Source: Vreelandella andesensis
GTDB lineage: Bacteria > Pseudomonadota > Gammaproteobacteria > Pseudomonadales > Halomonadaceae
DNA length: 64,000 nt
NCBI RefSeq assembly: GCF_003989795.1
Contig: NZ_RZHG01000001.1
Coordinates: 1-64,000 of the forward strand
Direction of reading: 5' to 3'
Shown: positions 19,767-29,066 of the stretch, piece after piece
Position numbering within the stretch: the first letter of the stretch is position 1
How the letters are laid out: each line of letters starts with the position of its first letter
The notes under the pieces: generated by a model
Seen by the model: the letters and a program-made list of their open reading frames with translations, nothing else
Told to the model about the DNA's origin: nothing
The model's database searches: none
Made by a program: the position numbers and the translations under genes

Positions 19767-20570
19767 ATGAAAGGGCTTACTGCAGAACGAGTTTTCCTAA
19801 CAAATGATATTAATCGTAAAAGTAAGCTGGGAAGCTTGGATGACGGTGGGTCATATATCACTGTCGCGCAGGTGCTGGGGCTTTACAATGAGTTGGGTGA
19901 AAAGTCTCTAAACGACTTGTCTAAAATACGTCAGAAGCCAGTAGAGATAAAGAAAAACCAGCAGGTTTTCTCTGTGTGTGACGGCCGAGCCGATATTTTT
20001 GTAATAAAAGAGGGGTGGGCAAGCCTTTCTCACGCGACAAATTTTCGTGGACAAGACATTTGTAATATTTTTATGCCTGGCGATATTATTGGCATGCGTG
20101 AAAGCTTTTTTGAAAACTGTGATGTGATTATTTCTTCTATTACTCACTGTGAGCTTATAAAAGTATCTGGCGATCATCTCCATGCACTATGTAAAGAAAA
20201 TGAGGAAGTAAGAAGGGCTATAACGTCCTACGTTATGGTGAATGATAATATTACGATAGAGCGACTAAGAAGTTGTACGCATCATCGATCGGTGGAGCGA
20301 GTTGCACACTTCCTACTTGAAATTTACGCACGCTTTAAATTTAAGGGTCTTTTAAAAGGTGATATTTTTTATTTTCCTGTTACACAGGAGGTTGTTGGAG
20401 AGCTTCTGGGAATGACCAGCGTGCACGTGAGCCGTTGCATGACGGTACTTGAGCAGAAGAAATATATTCGCAAAACTCGTAGCAGTATCAGGATTTTAAT
20501 GCCGCAGGAAATGGCAGAAGACTCTGATTTTGATAGCGATTTCATTTACGGACATATCTGTCTGGGCTAG
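19767..20570 (+). CDS. Crp/Fnr-family transcription regulator
   Basis: 267 residues. The N-terminal part to about residue 60 is an unrecognised extension. A cyclic-nucleotide-binding-like beta roll follows (VEIKKNQQVFSVCDGRADIFVIKEGWASL, too long to be certain of each strand), with MPGDIIGMRESFF. A long dimer helix and a C-terminal winged helix-turn-helix come next: TQEVVGELLGMTSVHVSR is the recognition unit. FNR-type N-terminal iron-sulfur cysteines are not arranged as a cluster, and the CRP cAMP pocket is not evident, so the ligand is unknown. ggag lies before the ATG. Codon use is much richer in A/T than the neighbours, suggesting transfer. Confidence 0.85.
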   Translation: MKGLTAERVFLTNDINRKSKLGSLDDGGSYITVAQVLGLYNELGEKSLNDLSKIRQKPVEIKKNQQVFSVCDGRADIFVIKEGWASLSHATNFRGQDICNIFMPGDIIGMRESFFENCDVIISSITHCELIKVSGDHLHALCKENEEVRRAITSYVMVNDNITIERLRSCTHHRSVERVAHFLLEIYARFKFKGLLKGDIFYFPVTQEVVGELLGMTSVHVSRCMTVLEQKKYIRKTRSSIRILMPQEMAEDSDFDSDFIYGHICLG

Positions 20571-20572
20571 TT

Positions 20573-20610
20573 TTTAAAAAGGTTTTAAAAAGGTTTTAAA
20601 AAGTTTTAAG
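20573..20610 (+). repeat. ttttaaaaagg tandem repeat
   Basis: Three or so direct copies of an 11-base unit (ttttaaaaagg) right after the regulator's stop. Each unit is itself self-complementary in part (tttttaaaaa). Confidence 0.75.
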
Positions 20611-20910
20611 ATTTTATTAGCAGGGTTGAAAAAGAGGATTATTTAGCTACTTTTCCGATTGTGTTATGCATGGCTGAATATAAGTACATACGTTTATTGA
20701 TCTAAAATTTAATGATACGAAGAGTAGATTAGATCCTGGATTCATAGAATAACAGTCAGCAACCTATAAGCCAGGCGGGAAAAGATGTTAATCCCCCGGG
20801 TAACCGGGCTAATGTACCGTTTGCTACCTCGAATTGCCCCCTGAATTTTTGGCCCATAGGTCGGATGACCGCTGGACGCCAACTGCTTAACCTTGCAAAT
20901 AAGGAGTGAA
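20611..20910 (+). other. Non-coding region before the FAH gene
   Basis: About 300 bases without a convincing gene. The first half is AT-rich. The second half (20770-20890) is more GC-rich and has a stem cccgg-gtaa-ccggg (20795-20808) with a GNRA-type loop, so a structured leader RNA is possible. It matches no riboswitch class I can recall. Confidence 0.4.
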
Positions 20911-21126
20911 ATGTATGAAAACCTGAGGAAGAGACTGTGGAACATGCACGCAGCTAAGGTAGACTGTTGCGCTTGTCGTTGCGAATGCGGCACGCATAAT
21001 GAGAAGGAGAAGACCCGCCATGCGTTTTGTTCCACAGTTTACCGATGGTCAGGAATTTCCCCACGCGTTGGGCAAAGTCGTCTGCGTCGGTCGCAATTAT
21101 GCCGACCATGCCAAGGAACTAGATAA
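20911..21126 (+). CDS. Possible Cys-rich small ORF overlapping the FAH start
   Basis: ATG at 20911 has a strong aaggag six bases upstream, better than many genes here. The 71-codon frame opens MYENLRKRLWNMHAAK, then a Cys-rich run VDCCACRCECGTH, and reads out of frame 106 bases into the FAH gene. It might be a leader peptide whose translation affects the downstream gene, or a chance frame. The second half is probably just shadow of the FAH frame. Confidence 0.25.
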   Translation: MYENLRKRLWNMHAAKVDCCACRCECGTHNEKEKTRHAFCSTVYRWSGISPRVGQSRLRRSQLCRPCQGTR

Positions 21127-21685
21127 TCCTGTTCCCAATGAGCCTCTGTTATTTATTAAGCCTGCCACTAGCGTGGTGGACTTAAATAAGCCTCTGGATC
21201 CACCGTTTTCACGGGGCGACGTGCATTATGAAGTCGAGCTCGCGCTTTTGGTGGGAGAGACTCTGACCCACGCTACTCAAGATGAGGCAGAGCGTGCCAT
21301 TGTAGGCATTGGCTTAGCGATGGATCTAACGTTGCGAGATGTGCAAACCCAGCTGAAAGAGAAGGGGCATCCGTGGGAAATCGCTAAAGCGTTTGATGGT
21401 GCTTGCCCGCTATCGCTGTTTTTACCGCTAAGCCGCGTACCCAATTGGAATGCGTTGGCATTCACCCTTGAGATTGATGGTGAAGAGCGTCAACACGGGG
21501 AAGGGGCTGATATGATCTTTGCGATCCCAATGTTGGTCGCGGAGATGAGTCGCCACTTTACACTAGAGCCAGGCGACGTTATTTTGACAGGCACACCTGC
21601 AGGTGTCGGTGAACTGCCTCGCGGTGCTACGCTGCGTTTGACGTTGACCGGTGGGCTAGAAATTACCACTAGCGTCGTCGAGTAA
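21020..21685 (+). CDS. FAH-family hydrolase (YcgM/FAHD1-like)
   Basis: 221 residues, a single fumarylacetoacetate-hydrolase domain. VCVGRNYADHAKEL is the family opening. Metal ligands are in HYEVELALLVG (two Glu) and MDLTLRDVQ (Asp). ILTGTPAGVG closes the active site. Close relatives are acylpyruvases or oxaloacetate decarboxylases that cleave C-C bonds in small keto acids using Mg or Mn; which substrate applies cannot be read from the sequence. The ATG at 21020 is preceded by aaggag; seven upstream codons are not family-like. The E. coli YcgM has a similar length. Confidence 0.9.
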   Translation: MRFVPQFTDGQEFPHALGKVVCVGRNYADHAKELDNPVPNEPLLFIKPATSVVDLNKPLDPPFSRGDVHYEVELALLVGETLTHATQDEAERAIVGIGLAMDLTLRDVQTQLKEKGHPWEIAKAFDGACPLSLFLPLSRVPNWNALAFTLEIDGEERQHGEGADMIFAIPMLVAEMSRHFTLEPGDVILTGTPAGVGELPRGATLRLTLTGGLEITTSVVE

Positions 21686-21760
21686 AGATTACGTCAGTGG
21701 CGTTAAACGGTGAGGCGCAAGTCATTAGGCACAAGTAGTTAAACGTAAGTAGTTAAACGA

Positions 21761-21787
21761 AAGGCCACTGACATTGTCGGTGGCCTT
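21761..21787. terminator. Bidirectional terminator between FAH gene and speA
   Basis: Stem of 12 pairs with one wobble (21761-21772 with 21776-21787), loop att. It lies between convergent genes. T tracts on either side are short, so efficiency is uncertain. Just before it, aagtagttaaacg occurs twice in tandem. Confidence 0.65.
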
Positions 21788-21879
21788 CTCGTTGGCGTGG
21801 TTAACGCTGGGGCCATGATAGCTAGCGATTTTGTGAATAGAGTAAGGGCTTATTTTAATAAGGGCTATTTTAATTAGGA

Positions 21880-23799
21880 CTATTCTAAATAGGTATAGCC
21901 CTCTAGCCCTTCGCTTAGGCTCGCAGCAAATTGCGCCTGCTCCTGGGTCGAAAAGCCGCTAGTTACTAGCTGCTCGGTGAGCTTTTGCTTTAGCACCCGT
22001 GCATCAAAATTCACGTAGGCTAAAACATCGGCCACCGTATCGCCTGCCTGTAGGTTTGAAAGCACCCACGCGCCATCTTCACCCAGCGCGGCATCGACTG
22101 AATCGGTATCGCCGAATAGGTTGTGCAAGTCACCGAGAATTTCTTGATAGGCGCCTACCAGAAAGAAACCTAGCCAGCGCTCGTCATCACTTGCCCACTC
22201 TGGTAAGGGCAGCGTGCTTTCAACACCCTGGCCATCCACATAACTATCAATGCGGCCATCAGAATCACAGGTGATATCCTGGATCACTGCACGACGAGTG
22301 GGAGCTTGGTCTAGTCCGCTCAACGGCAGAACAGGAAAGATTTGTTCAATGCCCCAAACGTCAGGTACCGACTGGAATAACGAGAAGTTGACGAACAGCT
22401 TGTCGGCTAACTTTTCGGCCAATTCGTCCATAATTTCCCGATGAGCGCGATTACGGGTATCGAGCTGGCTGCGAAGTCGTGCACAGGCCGCCATATAAAG
22501 TCGTTCGCCTTCGGCGCGAGCATTGATATCACTTAATCCCATTACGAAGCGATCTTGCAGCTCACTAACCGCCTGCAGAAGGTCATGCCACGCTTCCACC
22601 AGAACTCGGGGCTCTTGGCTCTCGGCTAGCTGTTCAAAAACCCGCCATAGAGCTTCCACTTGAAGATCTTCCTGGGAAGAGCGTTCTGGGGGTGAGTCAT
22701 TGACGCGCTCTTCGCCAATCACGTTGGTGATCAATACGGCATGGTGAGCCGTTAGTGCGCGGCCTGATTCACTAATCAGGTGTGGTTGAGGCAGGTCAGC
22801 TTCCTGACATAGCTGTGCAAAGGCGCTCACGACGTTACGCGCATACTCCTGCATGGAATAATTCGCTGAGCAGTAGCTGCGTGAGCGGGTGCCTTCGTAA
22901 TCGATTCCTAGACCACCGCCGACATCGACAGTATCAATCGGCGCTCCCAGGCTCATCAGGTTTTGGTAGAATCGCGCGCATTCCCGCAGGCCACGCTGAA
23001 TGTCACGAATATTGGCAATTTGCGAGCCGAGGTGGAAGTGAACCAGCTGTAGGCTTTCTAGCGCATTCTGAGTTCGCAGGGTCGCTACTACGTCAAGAAT
23101 TTGGCTGGCTGTCAGTCCAAACTTTGACTTCTCGCCTCCGGTGTTTTGCCATTTACCCTTACCCACTGAGGCAAGTCGTGCCCGCAAACCAATACGCGGA
23201 GTGACTTCCAGCTCGCGAGCCTCTTCTAAAATAAGCTCCAGCTCAGACAGTTTCTCAACAACCAGATAGACGCGGTGCCCCAGCTTTTCGCCCAGCAGTG
23301 CAAGGCGAACGTACTCACGATCTTTATAGCCATTGCAGACGATAAGCGACGAACCACTATCAGACAGTGCCAGCACTGCCAGCAGCTCTGGCTTACTGCC
23401 TGCTTCCAACCCTACGCGGCCATTGCCGCGCTCGGAAGTGGCGAGTATTTCTTCCACCACGCGGCGCTGCTGATTCACTTTGATTGGATAAACCGCTGTG
23501 TAGCCGCCCTGATAGTCGACATCCTGCATCGCAACATCAAACGCACCACACAGTTGCTCTACTCGGTCGTGGAGAATGTCGCTAAACCTTACCAGCACCG
23601 GCAGTCGCAGCCCTGCGGTTTGCAGTTGGCGTACAAGCCCGCTGAGTGGCAGTGCAGGGCCTTCCGCATCGCTACCTAGCGGACGAACCAGCGCTTGTCC
23701 ATGGTCGTCAACATCAAAGTAGCCGCTGCCCCATTGATCAATATTCCATGTGCGGCGGGCACGTAAAGCCTGGGCGCTGGTGGTCACCGGTTCGATCAT
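21880..23799 (-). CDS. speA: Biosynthetic arginine decarboxylase
   Basis: PLP enzyme that makes agmatine from arginine, the first step of the agmatine route to putrescine. 639 residues, the long SpeA form. The PLP lysine is in YPIKVNQQR; GGGLGIDYEG binds the phosphate; SESGRALTAHHAVL and the Cys region around VWGIEQIFPVLP belong to the C-terminal part. It starts ATG at 23797-23799, sharing one base with the thrB stop, so thrB and speA are likely co-transcribed. No speB is seen nearby. Confidence 0.96.
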   Translation of the reverse strand: MIEPVTTSAQALRARRTWNIDQWGSGYFDVDDHGQALVRPLGSDAEGPALPLSGLVRQLQTAGLRLPVLVRFSDILHDRVEQLCGAFDVAMQDVDYQGGYTAVYPIKVNQQRRVVEEILATSERGNGRVGLEAGSKPELLAVLALSDSGSSLIVCNGYKDREYVRLALLGEKLGHRVYLVVEKLSELELILEEARELEVTPRIGLRARLASVGKGKWQNTGGEKSKFGLTASQILDVVATLRTQNALESLQLVHFHLGSQIANIRDIQRGLRECARFYQNLMSLGAPIDTVDVGGGLGIDYEGTRSRSYCSANYSMQEYARNVVSAFAQLCQEADLPQPHLISESGRALTAHHAVLITNVIGEERVNDSPPERSSQEDLQVEALWRVFEQLAESQEPRVLVEAWHDLLQAVSELQDRFVMGLSDINARAEGERLYMAACARLRSQLDTRNRAHREIMDELAEKLADKLFVNFSLFQSVPDVWGIEQIFPVLPLSGLDQAPTRRAVIQDITCDSDGRIDSYVDGQGVESTLPLPEWASDDERWLGFFLVGAYQEILGDLHNLFGDTDSVDAALGEDGAWVLSNLQAGDTVADVLAYVNFDARVLKQKLTEQLVTSGFSTQEQAQFAASLSEGLEGYTYLE

Positions 23800-24755
23800 T
23801 AAGAAACCTCTGGGAGCGGTAGTGCGCCAAATGCAATGCGCGCTTTTAAAATGGTTCGGAAACGCTCAGGGTCATGGGGCGTTAGGTCATGAGCGGGCGG
23901 GTCGACGTAGACGACCAATAGACGCGATAACCAATACCGCAGCGCGGTCATGCGCAACATGGTTGGCCATAGCTCACGTTCATTAGCAGTAAGGGGGCGG
24001 CGTGCTTGGTAAGCGCTGAGAATGGTCTCATAACGCTCAGCGTTCAGTGTGCCATCCTCATTGGTTGCCCAGTCGTTAATCACAATCGCTAGGTCAAAGA
24101 GCAAATCGCCGGTGCAGCCGTTGTAAAAATCGATAATGCCGCCTAATTGGTCGCCCTCAAACAGCGTGTTATCACGGAATAAGTCACCGTGAAGCGCCCC
24201 TTGCGGTAGCTCCCCATGCTGGCTAAAAGCGCCCTCAAAGTCATCGACTTCATTTTTCATCAGCGTCTGATCGTCAGGGCTGATATAGGCTAACACCTTG
24301 TGGTGTATCGCCCGAAGCCAATGAAGATCGCGCGGGTTTGGCCGTTGTCCAGGAAAACGCTGGGAGACAACATGCAAATGACCCAGTGTATTACCCAGTA
24401 TTTGGCACTGAGCAAGGTTTGGCGCGCGAGGGTGCTTGCCCGGTAAGCGCGGAAATAGTAATGCAGGTTTGTCTGCCAAACTGTGCAGCGATATACCTTC
24501 GCGGTCGTGAATGGTTCCGGGCACCGGTAACCGATGCTCGTCTAGATAATCCAATAGCTCGACAAAAAATGGCAGTTCTTCATGTTCACCCTGTTCAAAT
24601 AGGGTTAACACCAGCTCACGGCGATCGGTGGTCACAAAAAACGTAGAGTTTTCCGTACCGCCTGCGACGCCCTGTAGCGAAACGAAGCTGCCAACATCAA
24701 ATTTTTCTAAAAACGCGGCGACCTGACCGTCGCTCAGCGGAGTAAATACAGCCAT
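23799..24755 (-). CDS. thrB: Homoserine kinase, APH type
   Basis: Phosphorylates homoserine in threonine synthesis. 318 residues of the aminoglycoside-phosphotransferase-like fold, as in Pseudomonas ThrB, not the GHMP-type enzyme of E. coli. Features: N-terminal MAVFTPLSDGQVAAFL, GVAGGTENSTFFV, the catalytic loop LHGDLFRDNTLF (Asp and Asn) and the DFG-like IIDFYNG. The ATG at 24753-24755 is where relatives start; the open frame upstream to 25058 runs into the divergent polA gene. Its order beside polA is shared with pseudomonads. Confidence 0.93.
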   Translation of the reverse strand: MAVFTPLSDGQVAAFLEKFDVGSFVSLQGVAGGTENSTFFVTTDRRELVLTLFEQGEHEELPFFVELLDYLDEHRLPVPGTIHDREGISLHSLADKPALLFPRLPGKHPRAPNLAQCQILGNTLGHLHVVSQRFPGQRPNPRDLHWLRAIHHKVLAYISPDDQTLMKNEVDDFEGAFSQHGELPQGALHGDLFRDNTLFEGDQLGGIIDFYNGCTGDLLFDLAIVINDWATNEDGTLNAERYETILSAYQARRPLTANERELWPTMLRMTALRYWLSRLLVVYVDPPAHDLTPHDPERFRTILKARIAFGALPLPEVS

Positions 24756-24927
24756 GAGAATCTCGCCCAGGTTGCTAAGCCCATTATTGTAGCGGCTTGC
24801 TGGGTTAGTTGGCAGCGTTGTGTGAGTTTGAAATGCGTTATTGCCGTGGTTGTTTCTGCAGCGGTTGTCTTGAACGCGTATCATAGCCAGCAACTTTCTT
24901 ACTGTGTTGCTAACAATGGAATTGGTT

Positions 24928-27702
24928 ATGGCCCGTGCCCCAATCGTGCTTGTCGACGGCTCCTCGTATCTATATCGCGCTTTCCACGCGCTGCCACCGT
25001 TAACGACCTCCAGCGGCCAGCCCACGGGGGCCGTGAAGGGTGTGTTGAATATGCTCAAGCGGCTGATTAAAGACTACCCGGAAAGCCCGATGGCAGTGGT
25101 GTTTGATGCGCCAGGAAAAACCTTTCGCGATGAGATGTATAGCGACTATAAGGCTCATCGGCCGCCCATGCCGGATGATCTGCGCAGCCAAATTAAACCG
25201 CTGCACGCTTGTGTAAAAGCGCTGGGCTTACCGCTACTGTGCATTGAAGGTGTCGAGGCTGACGATGTGATTGGCACCCTGGCTTATCATGCCACCCAGG
25301 CCGGTCGTGATGCGGTGATCTCAACTGGTGATAAAGACATGGCGCAGTTGGTTAACCCCCACATTACGTTGGTTAACACCATGAAAGAGGAAATCCTCGA
25401 TGAAGCGGGCGTTAAAGAGAAGTTTGGACTGCCCCCCGAGTTGATCATTGATTTTCTGGCATTGATGGGTGACAAGGTTGATAACATCCCCGGCGTACCC
25501 GGGGTGGGCGAAAAGACCGCCATTGGCTTACTACAAGGCATGGAAGGCGGTTTAGAGACAATCTATGGTGATCTGGAACGCGTCAAATCGCTCAGCTTTC
25601 GTGGTGCCAAAACATTACCGAAAAAGCTTGAAGAGCATCGTGAACAAGCCTTCCTTTCTTACCAATTAGCGACCATTAAGACTGACTGCGAGCTACCGGT
25701 AGGGCTGGATGATTTAGATATTGCGCATCCAGACCGCGAAGCGCTGGTAGCACTTTATAAAGAGATGGAGTTCAAACAGTGGTTGGCTGAGCTGCTGGCA
25801 GGCAGCGACGAAGGCGTTGACGATGTTAAGGGCGGCGAGCCCGCGCCTAATAACGCTGTTGCTGATGCGACTGATAGCGTTGCGACTTCCAAGCAGCGGC
25901 ATGATTGTGTGATTGTTGAGCAAGCTGAGTTCGATGCGTGGCTTGCGCGTTTGAAACAAGCTGAGCGCTTTTGCTTCGATTTAGAAACCACCAGCTTGAA
26001 TTACATGGATGCTGATATCGTCGGCGTTGGGCTGGCCCTGGAAGCCGGCGAGGCTGCGTATATTCCACTGGCGCACGACTACTTGGATGCTCCCGCGCAA
26101 CTTGATCGCCATCAGGTGCTGCAGGCACTGAAGCCGCTGCTGGAAGATGCCGAGAAAACCAAAATTGGCCAGAATCTTAAGTACGATATTTCGGTGTTGG
26201 CCAACTATGATATTCGCGTGGTGGGGCCGCTGGCCGACACCATGCTAGCTTCTTATGTGCTCAATTCCACCGCCACGCGCCACGACATGGATTCGCTGGC
26301 GCTGAAGTATTTGGGCGAAAAAACAATCTCCTTCGAGGAGATCGCAGGGAAGGGTGCCAAACAGCTCACGTTTAACCAAATTGCTCTGGAGCAAGCAGCT
26401 CCTTACGCCTGTGAAGACGTGGATATTACGCTGCGGTTGCAAGAAATTCTGCGCCCACAAGTTGAACGAGAAGGTCGTTTGGCGCACGTGCTGGATCATC
26501 TTGAATTGCCGTTGATTAACGTGCTGTCGCGGATTGAACGCAATGGCGTGGCACTGGATGCCGAACGCTTACATGAACAGAGCCAGCAGTTAGAACGCCG
26601 TATTCGCGAGCTTGAAAGCGAAGCATTTGAGCTGGCAGGCCGTGAGTTTAATCTCGGTTCACCCAAGCAATTGGGGCAGATTCTGTTCGAAGAGCAGAAA
26701 ATCCCGGTGATCAAGAAAACGCCTAAAGGCGCGCCTTCGACCGCAGAGGCGGTGCTAGAAGAGCTGGCGCTGGATTATCCCTTGCCCAAGGTAATTATGC
26801 AGCATCGGGGGTTGGCAAAGCTTAAATCCACCTATACCGACAAGTTGCCGCGCCTGCTTAATAAGACCACTGGGCGGGTGCATACCAGCTATCACCAAGC
26901 GGTGACGGCGACAGGGCGGCTCTCATCGTCCGACCCTAACCTTCAGAACATCCCGATTCGCACAGAAGAGGGCCGCAAAATACGTCAGGCATTTGTGGCA
27001 CGTCCGGGCTATCGCATTGTTGCGGCAGACTATTCGCAAATAGAGCTACGCATTATGGCGCACCTCTCAGAAGACAAAGGGCTTCTGGACGCGTTTGCAG
27101 AAGGGCGAGATATTCACACCGCGACCGCTGCCGAAGTGTTTGGGACCGCGCTTGAAAAGGTCTCTGCTGACCAGCGGCGCAGCGCCAAAGCCATCAACTT
27201 TGGTCTGATTTATGGCATGAGTGCCTGGGGCTTATCACGCCAGCTGCATATTGATCGCAACCAAGCGCAAACGTATATCGACCGCTATTTTGACCGTTAT
27301 CCTGGCGTTGCCCGGTATATGGATCGCATCCGCACTCAAGCCGCCGAAGATGGCTTTGTGGAAACCGTTCTTGGGCGGCGGTTATACCTGCCAGAAATTC
27401 ATTCTCAAAATCGTAATCGTCGTCAGGGCGCTGAGCGCACCGCCATTAACGCACCTATGCAGGGTACGGCAGCGGATATCATCAAGCAGGCAATGATTGA
27501 TGTCGATGCGTGGCTTGCCGAGGGCGATTTTGATGCACTAATGGTCATGCAAGTGCACGATGAGCTAGTGTTTGAGGTGGCCGACGCGCAGGTTGAGGCA
27601 TTTATTGAGCAGGTTCAGGCGCGCATGCAAGCGGCTGCCACCCTTAGCGTGCCACTGATTGTTGAAGCACAAAGTGGTGCCAATTGGGATGAAGCCCACT
27701 AA
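24928..27702 (+). CDS. polA: DNA polymerase I
   Basis: 924 residues with all three domains: 5' nuclease (VDGSSYLYRAFHALPP, DKVDNIPGVPGVGEKT), 3'-5' proofreading exonuclease with the acidic FDLETTS still present, and family A polymerase: motif A AADYSQIELRIMAHL, motif B RRSAKAINFGLIYGMS, motif C QVHDELVFEV. It fills gaps in repair and removes Okazaki primers. I start at the ATG at 24928 (MARAPIVLVDGS), with gga seven bases upstream; in-frame starts at 24904 and 24916 are possible. Monocistronic, with a strong terminator. Confidence 0.97.
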   Translation: MARAPIVLVDGSSYLYRAFHALPPLTTSSGQPTGAVKGVLNMLKRLIKDYPESPMAVVFDAPGKTFRDEMYSDYKAHRPPMPDDLRSQIKPLHACVKALGLPLLCIEGVEADDVIGTLAYHATQAGRDAVISTGDKDMAQLVNPHITLVNTMKEEILDEAGVKEKFGLPPELIIDFLALMGDKVDNIPGVPGVGEKTAIGLLQGMEGGLETIYGDLERVKSLSFRGAKTLPKKLEEHREQAFLSYQLATIKTDCELPVGLDDLDIAHPDREALVALYKEMEFKQWLAELLAGSDEGVDDVKGGEPAPNNAVADATDSVATSKQRHDCVIVEQAEFDAWLARLKQAERFCFDLETTSLNYMDADIVGVGLALEAGEAAYIPLAHDYLDAPAQLDRHQVLQALKPLLEDAEKTKIGQNLKYDISVLANYDIRVVGPLADTMLASYVLNSTATRHDMDSLALKYLGEKTISFEEIAGKGAKQLTFNQIALEQAAPYACEDVDITLRLQEILRPQVEREGRLAHVLDHLELPLINVLSRIERNGVALDAERLHEQSQQLERRIRELESEAFELAGREFNLGSPKQLGQILFEEQKIPVIKKTPKGAPSTAEAVLEELALDYPLPKVIMQHRGLAKLKSTYTDKLPRLLNKTTGRVHTSYHQAVTATGRLSSSDPNLQNIPIRTEEGRKIRQAFVARPGYRIVAADYSQIELRIMAHLSEDKGLLDAFAEGRDIHTATAAEVFGTALEKVSADQRRSAKAINFGLIYGMSAWGLSRQLHIDRNQAQTYIDRYFDRYPGVARYMDRIRTQAAEDGFVETVLGRRLYLPEIHSQNRNRRQGAERTAINAPMQGTAADIIKQAMIDVDAWLAEGDFDALMVMQVHDELVFEVADAQVEAFIEQVQARMQAAATLSVPLIVEAQSGANWDEAH

Positions 27703-27746
27703 CTAGGGCTTAATATTCAGAACTCGTTATGGTCTATCCCCAATGC

Positions 27747-27781
27747 AAAACACCTGCAGCTGAGCTGCAGGTGTCTTTTTG
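27747..27781. terminator. Bidirectional terminator polA/fbpA
   Basis: Perfect ten-pair stem cacctgcagc/gctgcaggtg (27751-27760 with 27764-27773), loop tga, with aaaa before and ctttttgg after. It serves polA on the plus strand and the iron-binding protein gene on the minus strand. Confidence 0.93.
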
Positions 27782-27816
27782 GAGTACCGACTTATGGCCC
27801 TAAAGAACCACAGCGC

Positions 27817-28842
27817 TTAACGCCAGCCTACGCGATCAAAAATACGAATCGCCTCTGGGTTATTTTCACCTAGAATGCTGATGTTAATACTGTCTTTGTC
27901 GAAATCACCCCAAGATTCAAGCACCGGATTTTTCTTGATGCCTTCCACGACTGGGAACTCGTAGTTACGATCAGCCATTACTTCCTGCGCTTCGTCAGAG
28001 GCTAAGAATTCCAGGAAGCGGATGCCGTTTTCAGCGTTCTGCGCGTTAGCTACTAAGCCAGCGCCGCCAACGTTAACGTGAGTGCCACGATCTTCCTGGT
28101 TGGGGAAAATCATGCCTACTTTGCGTGCGGCTTCGCGGTCGGCATCATCGTCAGAGTGCAGCAGACGAACGTAGTAGTAGTGGTTCGCAACGGCCAAGTC
28201 ACATTCACCACTTGCAACGCCAAGAATCTGATCGGTATCACCGCCTTCTGGGTCGCGCGCCATGTTATTCACAACGCCTTGCGCCCACTCTTCCGCGCCT
28301 TCTTCGCCATGATGCTCAATCATAGAGGCTAGAAGCGACTGGTTGTAAATGTTGTTGGAAGAACGAATACATACTTGGCCTTCAAACTGCGGGTCGGCCA
28401 GGTCTTCGTAGGTGCTGATTTGGCTGGGGTCAAAGTTCTCGCGGTTGTAGAAGATAACCCGTGCGCGCTGACTGAAGCCGAACCACAGGCCGTCAGGGTG
28501 GCGCATTGATTCTGGCAGGCGCTCGTTAAGTACATCAGAGTCTACGCTTTGAAAAAGGCCGTCCTGCTCGGCGCGCCATAGGCGGCCTGCGTCAACGGTA
28601 AGCATCACGTCAGCAGGGCTAGCAATGCCTTCGCGCTGCATGCGCTCCATTAACTGGTCAGAGTCGCCTTCCAGAACATTAACTTCGATGCCGGTCTCTT
28701 CAGTGAACGCTTTGTAGAGAATCTCGTCAGAGTCATAATGGCGAGCGGAGTATATGTTGACTTCGTTTGCGAGCGCGCTACCTGCAAAAGCAGAACCCGC
28801 CATGATGGCAGCTACGGTAGCCGAGAGACGTGCTTTTTTCAT
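27817..28842 (-). CDS. fbpA: Ferric-iron ABC transporter, periplasmic binding protein
   Basis: 341 residues with a cleaved signal peptide (AGSALA, about residue 25). The mature part starts NEVNIYSARHYDSDE, the usual start of FbpA/FutA/IdiA proteins. The Tyr cluster NHYYYVRLL supplies iron ligands. Binds ferric iron in the periplasm and hands it to the membrane permease. The permease and ATPase are on separate transcripts nearby (30225 and 29067). A Fur-box-like site lies at 28865-28883, 23 bases before the start codon, fitting iron repression. Confidence 0.92.
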   Translation of the reverse strand: MKKARLSATVAAIMAGSAFAGSALANEVNIYSARHYDSDEILYKAFTEETGIEVNVLEGDSDQLMERMQREGIASPADVMLTVDAGRLWRAEQDGLFQSVDSDVLNERLPESMRHPDGLWFGFSQRARVIFYNRENFDPSQISTYEDLADPQFEGQVCIRSSNNIYNQSLLASMIEHHGEEGAEEWAQGVVNNMARDPEGGDTDQILGVASGECDLAVANHYYYVRLLHSDDDADREAARKVGMIFPNQEDRGTHVNVGGAGLVANAQNAENGIRFLEFLASDEAQEVMADRNYEFPVVEGIKKNPVLESWGDFDKDSINISILGENNPEAIRIFDRVGWR

Positions 28843-28864
28843 AACAAATACCCTGAATGTTTAT

Positions 28865-28883
28865 GATAATAAGTTGCATTAGC
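28865..28883 (-). promoter_or_regulatory. Candidate Fur box before fbpA
   Basis: Read on the plus strand from 28865, 13 of 19 bases agree with the E. coli Fur consensus (GATAAT left part and CATTA right part are the matching blocks). It is placed in the divergent gap between the fbpA and fbpC genes, so it could act on both. Hand alignment only. Confidence 0.5.
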
Positions 28884-29066
28884 GACATAGTGTATTGAAA
28901 CGCTTCTATCGGTTGACGTCAAGTTAAATGCTAATGAAACGCATCCTCTTTTTGGCAATAAGCGTGCATCTCTGCTCAATAGAAAATAGAATGCAAATAA
29001 CTTTCAACCGTGTTCGCAGCGGCATGTGGTTATCATGTCGCGGGTGGACGAGACAATGGTGAAATA

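Noticed and set aside
20742-21035. Minus-strand open frame across the leader region
   Set aside because: No ribosome site and no recognisable protein character; it overlaps the FAH start.
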